Positions 1 through 6,208 of a DNA stretch of 8,652 nucleotides are shown here, piece after piece (within the stretch, counting starts at the first letter, position 1; each line of letters opens with the position of its first letter). The notes under the pieces were generated by a model. The model saw nothing but the letters and a program-made list of their open reading frames with translations. It was not told where the DNA came from and made no database searches. The DNA is from Desulfobacteraceae bacterium (GTDB taxonomy: Bacteria > Desulfobacterota > Desulfobacteria > Desulfobacterales > Desulfobacteraceae): assembly GCA_015486915.1 (NCBI GenBank), contig WFQS01000041.1:1-8652 (forward strand), given 5' to 3'. Position numbers and translations under genes: made by a program.

Positions 1-99
1 CTTTTTAGGCTCGTATCACAAGTCATGATTGAGTATATAAAATTAATTCTGAATTGAAGGCGATTTATTTTTTTATTAATATTTTATCAGGAGGAAGAA
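1..99 (+). promoter_or_regulatory. Leader of the binding-protein gene with strong Shine-Dalgarno
   Basis: No coding sequence is seen here. AGGAGG at 89-94 lies five bases before the ATG at 100, the strongest ribosome binding site in the window, which fits a highly expressed binding protein. The leader is very AT-rich (61-88). A TTGAAG at 54-59 and a TAATAT at 77-82 have 17-base spacing, but they would start transcription on top of the Shine-Dalgarno, so I do not call a promoter. The real promoter may lie further left, outside the window. Confidence 0.6.
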
Positions 100-1653
100 A
101 TGAAAAAAATTATTTTATTGGCTTTAAGTTTTTTAATGATTTTTTGCTTCAGCTTTTCAGCAGGAGCAAAAACTTTGAAGGTCGGCCTTGATGCTGATCC
201 GGTATCCCTTGATATTGATGTCCAGTTATCGGGCGGGATGCTGCAGCTTGCCCACTGGTGTTTTGATCCACTTGTCAGATGGACAAAACAGATGACATTT
301 GAACCGCGTCTTGCCACAAAATGGAAAAGGCTTGATCCCTTGACCATCAGATTTTACCTGCGAAAAGGTGTTAAATTCCACAGTGGCAACACTTTTACTG
401 CAAAGGATGTTAAATGGTCCTTTGACCGCATGAGAAAAAGTGTTGATTTCAAGGGACTTCTTGAACCCTTTGAAGGAATACACATTGTTGATGACTACAC
501 AGTTGATATTAAAACAAAAAAGCCCTATGCTCTTCTTCTCAACATGACAACCTACTTTTTTGCCATGGACAGTAAATATTATAGTGGAAAAGATAAAAAC
601 GGCCAGCCCAAGGACGCTATTGTAAAGGTTGGGCCATCCTTTGCCCTTACACATGAATCCGGCACAGGCCCTTTTGTTGTTACATACAGAGAACAGGGTG
701 TTAAAACCGTGTTTACCCGTTTTAAAAATTACTGGGATAAAAAATCTCCGGGTAATGTTGATAAAATCATCCTTACCCCCATTAAAGAGGATGCAACAAG
801 GGTAGCAGCACTGCTTTCAGGTGATGTTGATTTTATTTCTCCTGTACCGCCCCAGGATTTCAAGAGAATCAAAGCTGATCCAAAGGTAAAACTTGTCACA
901 TGTAATGGCGGACGTATTATTACATTTCAGATGAACGAGGATAGAAAACCGGAGTTCAAGGATGTCCGTGTGCGTAAAGCCATGGTTTATGCAGTTAACA
1001 ACGCAGGTATCGTTAAAAAACTTATGAAAGGCACTGCAACGGTGGCTGCACAGCAGGGTCCTGAAGGTTATGCGGGATATAAGGCAAGTCTTACACCGAG
1101 ATATAATCTTGCAAAGGCAAAGGCACTTATGAAGGCAGCAGGGCTTGAAAAGGGTTTTTCATGCACAATGATAGCTCCCAACAACCGTTATGTTAATGAT
1201 GCAAAAATTGCAGAAGCAACGGTTCAGATGCTTGCAAAAATAAACATAAAAGTTAACCTTAAAACCATGCCAAAGGCCCAGTACTGGGATGAATTTGATG
1301 CCCGTGCTGCTGATATGCAGATGATAGGCTGGCATTCAGACACTGAGGATTCAGGAAATTTTTCAGAATTTCTTGACATGTGCCCTGACAAAAAAACAGG
1401 ATACGGCCAGTACAACAGCGGTAATTACTGCAACAAAAAAGTGGATGAACTTGTTGTTGGCGCACAGTCTGAAACCAACCTGAAAAAAAGATCTGCAATG
1501 CTCCAGGAAGTTGAGCAGATACTCTACGATGATGCTGCATTCATTCCCTATCACTGGCAGAATCATTCCTATGCCGGAAAAAACAACGTGGGGATAGCAC
1601 CTGTAATAAATACAATGAATTTCCCCTATTTCGGAGATATTGTTGTAAAATAA
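100..1653 (+). CDS. ABC transporter periplasmic substrate-binding protein, family 5 (DppA/OppA type)
   Basis: This is the extracytoplasmic receptor of a peptide-type ABC importer (SBP_bac_5 family), 517 residues, the usual length. Residues 1-23 form a signal peptide: MKK, a hydrophobic core, then SAGA before Lys24. There is no lipobox, so a soluble periplasmic protein is expected. Family marks include the early 'DADPVSLD' segment, 'FHSGNTFTAKDVKWSFDRM' and GTGPF at 188-192. The stretch around 410-421 (GWHSDTEDSGNF) aligns, from memory, with the E. coli DppA segment holding the Asp that binds the peptide amino group; Asp417 is in that place. A cysteine pair near 428 and 443 could form a disulfide. 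It is the first gene of the importer but is separated from the permeases by a hairpin-rich gap. Substrate is inferred as di- or oligopeptide; nickel, glutathione or opine-type ligands cannot be excluded. Confidence 0.93.
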   Translation: MKKIILLALSFLMIFCFSFSAGAKTLKVGLDADPVSLDIDVQLSGGMLQLAHWCFDPLVRWTKQMTFEPRLATKWKRLDPLTIRFYLRKGVKFHSGNTFTAKDVKWSFDRMRKSVDFKGLLEPFEGIHIVDDYTVDIKTKKPYALLLNMTTYFFAMDSKYYSGKDKNGQPKDAIVKVGPSFALTHESGTGPFVVTYREQGVKTVFTRFKNYWDKKSPGNVDKIILTPIKEDATRVAALLSGDVDFISPVPPQDFKRIKADPKVKLVTCNGGRIITFQMNEDRKPEFKDVRVRKAMVYAVNNAGIVKKLMKGTATVAAQQGPEGYAGYKASLTPRYNLAKAKALMKAAGLEKGFSCTMIAPNNRYVNDAKIAEATVQMLAKINIKVNLKTMPKAQYWDEFDARAADMQMIGWHSDTEDSGNFSEFLDMCPDKKTGYGQYNSGNYCNKKVDELVVGAQSETNLKKRSAMLQEVEQILYDDAAFIPYHWQNHSYAGKNNVGIAPVINTMNFPYFGDIVVK

Positions 1654-1703
1654 TGAAAATGAAAGTTACACGTTGTTTCACAAAGACTTTATTATAACCG
1701 CCA

Positions 1704-1737
1704 TGAGGCGGATCTGGATTTGCCCAGATTTGCCTCA
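1704..1737 (+). repeat. Stem-loop, 14-bp stem with two G-U pairs
   Basis: Bases 1704-1717 pair with 1724-1737 around a six-base loop (1718-1723). Two of the pairs are G-U (1710/1731 and 1711/1730), so the stem is continuous only in RNA made from the + strand. A short alternative stem, CCGCC at 1698-1702 with GGCGG at 1707-1711, competes with it. A second small perfect hairpin follows at once (AGAATC 1739-1744, loop AAA, GATTCT 1748-1753). Together they resemble an intergenic REP-like unit or mRNA-stabilising element. There is no T-tract, so it is not a standard intrinsic terminator. Confidence 0.6.
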
Positions 1738-1764
1738 AAGAATCAAAGATTCTGACAAATATAA

Positions 1765-1801
1765 AAAGAGCAGCAGTTACTTTATCAAAAATGAGCTCTT
1801 T
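1765..1801 (+). repeat. Small stem-loop, 7-bp stem
   Basis: AAAGAGC at 1765-1771 is the reverse complement of GCTCTTT at 1795-1801, with a 23-base loop. The left part overlaps AGCAGCAG (1769-1776), which is also complementary to the right arm of the large hairpin at 1813-1855, so the two structures could be mutually exclusive. Weak on its own. Confidence 0.35.
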
Positions 1802-1806
1802 CTTAT

Positions 1807-1855
1807 AAAAAAAAAGCAGCAGAAAAAGAGTTGATTTTTCTTTTTCTGCTGCTTT
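1807..1855. terminator. Strong 16-bp hairpin, terminator-like in both directions
   Basis: Bases 1813-1828 are the exact reverse complement of 1840-1855, a 16-bp perfect stem around an 11-base loop that can close further with an A-T and a G-T pair. On the + strand the stem ends in TTT and is followed by ATAATTAG, a poor T-tract, so only partial termination is expected. On the - strand the stem runs into nine T residues (complement of 1807-1815), a classic intrinsic terminator layout. No - strand gene is visible to use it. On the + strand it probably attenuates transcription from the binding-protein gene into the permease genes. Confidence 0.6.
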
Positions 1856-1885
1856 ATAATTAGTGTTTAAAGAAGACTAAATTAA

Positions 1886-2866
1886 ATGTTTGCATTTATC
1901 ATAAGAAGAATTGCCCAGGCAATTTTTGTCATGCTGGTAATAAGCCTGATAGGTTTTGCCATTAAAAACAAGATAGGTGATCCGGTACGTGATATGGTGG
2001 GTGAGAGGGTAACCCCCCAGGAAAGGGCACAGATCAGGCAGAAACTCGGACTTAACGACCCTTTTATCGCACAGTATATCAGGTTTGTTGACCATGCTGT
2101 TCACGGTGATCTCGGACTTTCTTTTTTCTATAAAAAACCAGCACTTGACGTTATTGTTGCAAAGGCTCCGGCCACCATGGAAATGGTAATTGGAGCAGGA
2201 TTACTGATAATTCTGATTTCCCTGCCCCTTGGAATTTACACCTCGCTTAAACCGAGAACTTTTTTTTCACGCTTTGTCATGGGATTCAGCACCCTCGGGG
2301 TGTCCGTGCCTGTATTTCTCACCGCCATCATGCTTATATATCTTTTCGGGGTCCAGCTTCACTGGCTTCCCTCCTACGGCAGGGGAAAAACTGTTGATGT
2401 GTTTGGAAACGGATGGTGGATGTCTGGTTTTTTCACCGCGGACGGGCTAAAACATCTTATTCTGCCCTGTATATCTCTTGCATCCATAGAACTTCCTCTT
2501 TTCATACGTCTGATACGATCGGAGATGATGGAAGTACTGGAAACCGACTATATTAAATATGCATGGGCAAAGGGTCTTTCCCCCATGAGAATCTGGCTTG
2601 TGCATGCTTTTAAAAACACCCTGCTTCCCGTTATCACCGTGTTTGGCGTTCAGATAGGAATAATGTTTGCCTTTACCATTCTGACAGAAACGGTATTTCA
2701 ATGGCAGGGCATGGGTTATATGTTTCTTGAGGCCGTTGAAAGATCCGATACCTCCCTTCTAATTGCATACCTTGTTGTTGTGGGATCGGTATTTGTCATC
2801 GTAAATACCGTTGTGGATATTATCTACGGCTTTATTAACCCAACCATCAGGATAGCAGGACGATAA
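1886..2866 (+). CDS. Dipeptide/oligopeptide ABC transporter permease, DppB/OppB type
   Basis: This is the first inner-membrane subunit of the importer, 326 residues, normal for the family. The N-terminus (MFAFIIRRIAQAIFVML) is the typical start of OppB-type permeases: a short basic stretch then the first membrane helix at about residues 9-29. A periplasmic region follows, then a binding-protein-dependent transport domain with about five further helices (roughly 95-118, 130-155, 185-205, 245-270, 288-312). The EAA-like coupling loop is DYIKYAWAKGLS at 221-232, which docks onto the ATPases. The ATG is favoured because it opens the conserved N-terminus, although its Shine-Dalgarno (AAAGAAG, 1869-1875) is weak. 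Only 22 bases separate it from the next permease. Dpp, Opp or another family-5 importer cannot be told apart from this sequence alone. Confidence 0.93.
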   Translation: MFAFIIRRIAQAIFVMLVISLIGFAIKNKIGDPVRDMVGERVTPQERAQIRQKLGLNDPFIAQYIRFVDHAVHGDLGLSFFYKKPALDVIVAKAPATMEMVIGAGLLIILISLPLGIYTSLKPRTFFSRFVMGFSTLGVSVPVFLTAIMLIYLFGVQLHWLPSYGRGKTVDVFGNGWWMSGFFTADGLKHLILPCISLASIELPLFIRLIRSEMMEVLETDYIKYAWAKGLSPMRIWLVHAFKNTLLPVITVFGVQIGIMFAFTILTETVFQWQGMGYMFLEAVERSDTSLLIAYLVVVGSVFVIVNTVVDIIYGFINPTIRIAGR

Positions 2867-2888
2867 AACGCCGGGAACAAAAATAATA

Positions 2889-3809
2889 ATGAAACGATCA
2901 ATAAAACGCTTTAAAGATTCCTATCTTTTTTACAGCTTTAAAAACGATAAAACAGCCATGGCAAGCTTTTTTCTCCTTGCCTGCTTTATCATATTAAGTA
3001 TCACAGCCCCTGCTGTGGCGCCCTATAATCCCTACAATGCCAAAAACATAGATATTATGAATTCAGAAATCCCGCCCATGTGGCTCGATGGAGGCTCTTC
3101 CACCTTTATCCTCGGCACTGATAATATGGGGAGGGATCTTTTATCCACCATGATATACGGTTTGAGGATATCCGTTGTCATCGGTATCTGTGCCGTGGCT
3201 CTCCAGGCCTTTATCGGTATTATGATGGGACTTACAGCAGGGTACGTGGGAGGAAAGGTTGATACCGTTCTCATGCGCATTGCAGATATACAGTTCTCTT
3301 TTCCATACCTCATGGTTGCAATATTCATAAGTGCAATTTTCCAGGTGATGTTCGGGGTGGGCAGTTTTGAAAAGCTTGCAGTTCCTCTGCTTGTGATAAT
3401 AATCGGGCTTTCCGAATGGCCTGTATATGCAAGGACAATACGGGCTGCTGTCATGGGTGAAAAAAACAAGGAATATGTTGAAGCGGCAAGGGTCATAGGA
3501 CTTTCACGGCCAGTAATAATGTTCAGGCATATTCTTCCCAACACCCTGACCTCTGTCATGGTTATTTCAACCATTCAGGTGGCAAATGCAGTGATGAGTG
3601 AGGCGGCTCTCTCATTTCTCGGGCTTGGCATGCCTGTGACCATGCCTTCCCTTGGCTCGCTCATCAGGGAGGGATTTGAGTATATTTTCTCAGGATCATG
3701 GTGGATCACAATTTTTCCTGGCATTTTCCTGATTTTATTTGTACTTGTTGTCAATCTTCTTGGAGACTGGCTCAGGGATGTTCTCAATCCCAAATTATAC
3801 AAAGGATAG
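2889..3809 (+). CDS. Dipeptide/oligopeptide ABC transporter permease, DppC/OppC type
   Basis: This is the second inner-membrane subunit, 306 residues, expected to pair with the DppB-type protein into the translocation pore. A cytosolic basic N-terminus of about 25 residues precedes the first helix (OppC N-terminal domain). Next comes the conserved LGTDNMGRDLLS segment after the first periplasmic loop, then about five more helices. A textbook EAA loop is at 195-205 (EYVEAARVIGL), followed by the 'RHILPN' stretch. The conserved 'SEAALSFLGLG' segment lies near 237-247. Its Shine-Dalgarno is poor (GGGA at 2873-2876), so translation may depend on coupling to the upstream permease. Its last codons contain the Shine-Dalgarno of the following ATPase gene. 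Confidence 0.94.
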   Translation: MKRSIKRFKDSYLFYSFKNDKTAMASFFLLACFIILSITAPAVAPYNPYNAKNIDIMNSEIPPMWLDGGSSTFILGTDNMGRDLLSTMIYGLRISVVIGICAVALQAFIGIMMGLTAGYVGGKVDTVLMRIADIQFSFPYLMVAIFISAIFQVMFGVGSFEKLAVPLLVIIIGLSEWPVYARTIRAAVMGEKNKEYVEAARVIGLSRPVIMFRHILPNTLTSVMVISTIQVANAVMSEAALSFLGLGMPVTMPSLGSLIREGFEYIFSGSWWITIFPGIFLILFVLVVNLLGDWLRDVLNPKLYKG

Positions 3810-3816
3810 ATGTAAA

Positions 3817-4782
3817 ATGTCTCATCTTCTCGAAGTTAAGGATCTTGAAGTTAAATTTGCATTAAGATCAGGAGATCTTACAGCAATTAACGGAATAAGT
3901 TTCACCCTTGATAAAGGGGAAAAACTCGGCCTTGTGGGAGAAAGCGGGGCAGGCAAGTCCGTTACGGGTTTTGCCATCATTAATCTGATAAGTAAGCCGG
4001 GGTTTATATCAGGAGGGAAAATACTGTTCAATGGAGAGGATATAAGCTCAATGAACGATTCAAAAATGAGAAATATCCGGGGTGACAGGATAAGCATGAT
4101 CTTTCAGGACCCAATGATGACATTAAATCCTGTTTTCACCATTGGAACCCAGATGATTGAAACTCTCAAGGCCCACAGACAGATTTCAAAGGCGCATGCA
4201 AAGAAAATTGCCCTTGAAAAATTAAAAAAGGTTTACATTCCTTCTCCTGAAAAACGGCTTTCCCAGTACCCCCATGAATTTTCAGGGGGCATGCGCCAGA
4301 GAATAATAATTGCCATATCACTTCTCACCGATCCCGCCATTATTATTGCCGATGAGCCTACAACTGCACTTGATGTAACCATTCAGGCGGAAATAATGGA
4401 TCTTCTCCGGGAGCTGTGCGACTCCGAACAGATGGGGCTTATCCTCATAACCCATGATCTTGCCGTGGTTTCCGAGGTAACGGAAAAAATAGCGGTCATG
4501 TATGCAGGCAGGATTATAGAATCCGGTGCAACAAATGATATTGTAAATGATCCGCGCCATCCCTACACAGCAGGACTCATAAGGGCACTTCCGGGCGGAG
4601 TGCTGAAACCCGGAGAAAAACTCCACCAGATACCCGGCATGATGCCGACATTAACGGATATCCCGCCTGGATGTGCATTTAACCCGAGGTGTCTCATAAA
4701 AAACGGAATCTGTGAATCGGAGTTGCCCGAGCTTCTCGATAACGGACATGGGAGAATGATCGCATGTCATATGAGAAATTAG
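3817..4782 (+). CDS. Dipeptide/oligopeptide ABC transporter ATPase, DppD/OppD type
   Basis: This is the first cytoplasmic ATPase of the importer, 321 residues. Walker A GESGAGKS is at 41-48, the Q-loop Gln at 97, the signature FSGGM at 155-159, Walker B with the catalytic Glu at 180 (IIIADEP), the D-loop ALD at 184-186 and the switch His at 213. All catalytic residues are intact. The C-terminal oligopeptide-transporter domain carries cysteines 286, 292, 299 and 317, the arrangement proposed to bind a [4Fe-4S] cluster in Dpp-type ATPases. The start at 3817 is chosen because it opens the conserved 'LLEVKDLEVKF' strand and has AAAGGA at 3801-3806. An in-frame ATG at 3739 would overlap the previous gene by 71 bases with no support. 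The gap to the DppC-type gene is seven bases. Confidence 0.95.
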   Translation: MSHLLEVKDLEVKFALRSGDLTAINGISFTLDKGEKLGLVGESGAGKSVTGFAIINLISKPGFISGGKILFNGEDISSMNDSKMRNIRGDRISMIFQDPMMTLNPVFTIGTQMIETLKAHRQISKAHAKKIALEKLKKVYIPSPEKRLSQYPHEFSGGMRQRIIIAISLLTDPAIIIADEPTTALDVTIQAEIMDLLRELCDSEQMGLILITHDLAVVSEVTEKIAVMYAGRIIESGATNDIVNDPRHPYTAGLIRALPGGVLKPGEKLHQIPGMMPTLTDIPPGCAFNPRCLIKNGICESELPELLDNGHGRMIACHMRN

Positions 4783-4863
4783 CTACCACGCTTTGTCTGA
4801 CAGGCTGCTCAACTCCCGAAAATGGTAATTAATTACGGCCACACTGCGGTTATGAAAACTTTC

Positions 4864-4867
4864 AGGA
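4864..4867 (+). promoter_or_regulatory. Shine-Dalgarno deciding the DppF-type start
   Basis: AGGA lies five bases before the ATG at 4873. The two upstream in-frame ATGs (4822 and 4852) lack any purine-rich site, so this element settles the start in favour of 4873. Confidence 0.55.
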
Positions 4868-4872
4868 ATAAT

Positions 4873-5901
4873 ATGGATAAGAATCAATCGATACTTAGAA
4901 TAGAAAATGTTGTAAAATTTTTTGATATTTCTGGTGGTCTTCTTGACCAGTTAAAATTTTACAACGGAAAATTGATCAGGAAAAAAACCACTGTAAAAGC
5001 TGTCAACGATGTTTCCATGACCATTAATAAAGGGGAGACTTTAAGTGTCGTGGGCGAGAGCGGCTGTGGAAAATCCACCCTTGCAAGGGTTGTCATCGGA
5101 CTTTATCCTCCGGATTCAGGCAAAATTTACTATAAAAACGAAAGAGTTGACCACCTTACCCACAAGGAGATGCTTCCCTTCAGAAAGAAGATGCAGATGA
5201 TTTTCCAGGACCCCTATGCATCGCTGAACCCGAGAAAAACCGTAAAGCAGACCTTAGAGGAGCCCTTAAGATTTCACCACCCCGGTATCAGTGATGAAGA
5301 AACAGATGAAAAAATTGCCATGGTCATGGAGCATGTGGGCATGGATCCTGTATGGGCGGCACGGCATCCCCATGAATTTTCCGGAGGGCAGAGGCAGAGA
5401 ATAAGCATAGCAAGGGCACTTATTCTTGATCCCGAGTTTATTGTGGCGGATGAACCTGTTTCAGCCCTTGACGTGTCAATCCAGGCACAGATCCTCAATC
5501 TGCTCATGGATGCAGGAAAAGAAAGGGGACTCACATATCTTTTTATTACCCATGACCTTTCAGTGGTTCAGCACATAAGCACCAAGGTTGCAGTGATGTA
5601 TCTTGGCACTTTATGCGAAACTGCAAGTGCAGAAAATGTTTTTGCAAAACCTCGTCATCCCTACACAAAAGCCCTTTTAAGCGCAATTCCCAAAATCGGC
5701 AGAAAAAAAGAAAAACATATCAGGCTCAGGGGGGAAGTCCCGACTCCGGTTAATCTTCCAACGGGATGCGTGTTCCATGGAAGGTGCATATGTGCTGACG
5801 AAAGATGCGCCCATGAAATTCCTGCAATGAGACAAATGGAAAACGGAACCTGTGTGGCATGCCATGCAGTTGAAGAAAATCGTGATCTTGACTGTGTTTA
5901 A
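4873..5901 (+). CDS. Dipeptide/oligopeptide ABC transporter ATPase, DppF/OppF type
   Basis: This is the second ATPase subunit, 342 residues from the chosen start. Walker A GESGCGKS is at 61-68, the Q-loop Gln at 112, the signature FSGGQ at 169-173, Walker B with Glu194 (FIVADEP), the D-loop ALD at 198-200 and the switch His at 227. The 'GGLLDQL' insertion before the Walker A strand is typical of DppF/OppF and separates it from the DppD type. C-terminal cysteines 299, 305, 312 and 330 form the same possible [4Fe-4S] motif as in the partner ATPase; 307 and 327 are extra. In-frame ATGs at 4822 and 4852 have no Shine-Dalgarno, whereas the ATG at 4873 has AGGA five bases upstream and opens the conserved region. 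The 90-base gap before it holds nothing I can name. Confidence 0.93.
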   Translation: MDKNQSILRIENVVKFFDISGGLLDQLKFYNGKLIRKKTTVKAVNDVSMTINKGETLSVVGESGCGKSTLARVVIGLYPPDSGKIYYKNERVDHLTHKEMLPFRKKMQMIFQDPYASLNPRKTVKQTLEEPLRFHHPGISDEETDEKIAMVMEHVGMDPVWAARHPHEFSGGQRQRISIARALILDPEFIVADEPVSALDVSIQAQILNLLMDAGKERGLTYLFITHDLSVVQHISTKVAVMYLGTLCETASAENVFAKPRHPYTKALLSAIPKIGRKKEKHIRLRGEVPTPVNLPTGCVFHGRCICADERCAHEIPAMRQMENGTCVACHAVEENRDLDCV

Positions 5902-5911
5902 TCCGGCCTGT

Positions 5912-5934
5912 ATGATGAACCGAACATCGTTTTT
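5912..5934 (+). terminator. Weak intrinsic terminator candidate after the importer operon
   Basis: ATGATG at 5912-5917 pairs with CATCGT at 5925-5930 (one T-G pair) around a seven-base loop, followed by TTTT at 5931-5934. It starts ten bases after the DppF-type stop codon. The stem is short and low in GC, so termination would be inefficient. Position is the main argument in its favour. Confidence 0.3.
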
Positions 5935-6093
5935 CAGATTATAAAATTTTCTATCCTGATTACCTGATTTTAAAATTTGCCACAAGACCGGAAAAAGAAA
6001 GGCGTAATACTCTCGAACAGCCTTAAAAAATTAACAACCTTAACAAAATGTACCATAAACGTAAAACCTGCTCTTGTAATTAAAAGCGCCTAA

Positions 6094-6199
6094 CAGAAAT
6101 TTCACATAACCGGTAAGACCGGAGCATGGAGACTTGCTTTCTACGGCAACAAAATGTGAAATTCTTATAATTCAATGTGCGTTCCAGAAATTTCTCATA
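6094..6199 (+). promoter_or_regulatory. Candidate switchable RNA leader of the activase gene
   Basis: Two near-identical 15-mers (14 of 15 bases the same) lie at 6094-6108 and 6185-6199. Between them, ATGTGAAATTCT at 6154-6165 is complementary to both. With the first copy it forms ten continuous pairs (6098-6107 with 6154-6163) plus two more after a bulged A. With the second copy it forms a weaker stem with one mismatch and one bulge. The second copy ends nine bases before the activase ATG, exactly where ribosomes would bind. The 46 bases enclosed by the first pairing can form two mini-stems (CCGG 6110-6113 with 6119-6122; AGCA 6123-6126 with TGCT 6135-6138). I match it to no known riboswitch class. 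The repeats are observed; regulation is inferred. Confidence 0.4.
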
Positions 6200-6208
6200 A
6201 AAAAGACT

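Larger units (their letters stand above)
1654..1885 (+). other. Hairpin-rich intercistronic region between binding protein and permeases
   Basis: This gap of 232 bases has no gene. It holds at least four successive inverted repeats: 1704-1737, 1739-1753, 1765-1801 and 1813-1855. Such an array between the binding-protein gene and the membrane genes fits partial termination or 3'-end mRNA protection, giving much more receptor than transporter, as known for other binding-protein operons. That role is inferred; the structures are read directly from the bases. A weak AAAGAAG at 1869-1875 is the only ribosome binding site candidate for the next gene. Confidence 0.7.
5902..6208 (+). other. Non-coding region between importer and glycyl radical genes
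   Basis: This 307-base gap has no supported gene. Its first 35 bases hold a weak terminator-like hairpin. The middle (about 5935-6085) is AT-rich with no recognisable motif. The last 115 bases carry a repeat structure, described separately, just ahead of the activase start. The size of the gap and its contents suggest that the activase and glycyl radical enzyme have their own transcription start, although no convincing sigma-70 or sigma-54 promoter could be read by eye. Confidence 0.6.

Noticed and set aside
54..82. Sigma-70-like TTGAAG and TAATAT with 17-base spacing
   Set aside because: Transcription would start about base 89, on the Shine-Dalgarno itself, and the region is so AT-rich that chance matches are expected.
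226..654. 142-residue open frame on the - strand
   Set aside because: It is antisense to the conserved binding-protein gene, with no domain or ribosome binding site.
3032..3574. 180-residue open frame on the - strand
   Set aside because: It lies wholly inside the DppC-type gene, has no recognisable domain and reads as an antisense shadow.
3739..3816. Longer DppD-type start overlapping the DppC-type gene by 71 bases
   Set aside because: The extra 26 residues are an out-of-frame reading of the permease end; the ATG at 3817 has AAAGGA upstream and the expected N-terminus.
4822..4872. Longer DppF-type starts at 4822 or 4852
   Set aside because: Neither has a ribosome binding site, and the added residues are not family-like; AGGA supports 4873.
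6127..6138. Sigma-54-like TGG...TTGCT
   Set aside because: Only six bases lie between GG and GC; the fixed distance for sigma-54 is ten.
6134..6208. Longer activase start at a TTG codon
   Set aside because: It would add 25 residues with no family resemblance, lacks a Shine-Dalgarno, and overlaps the repeat structure; the ATG at 6209 opens the conserved activase N-terminus.
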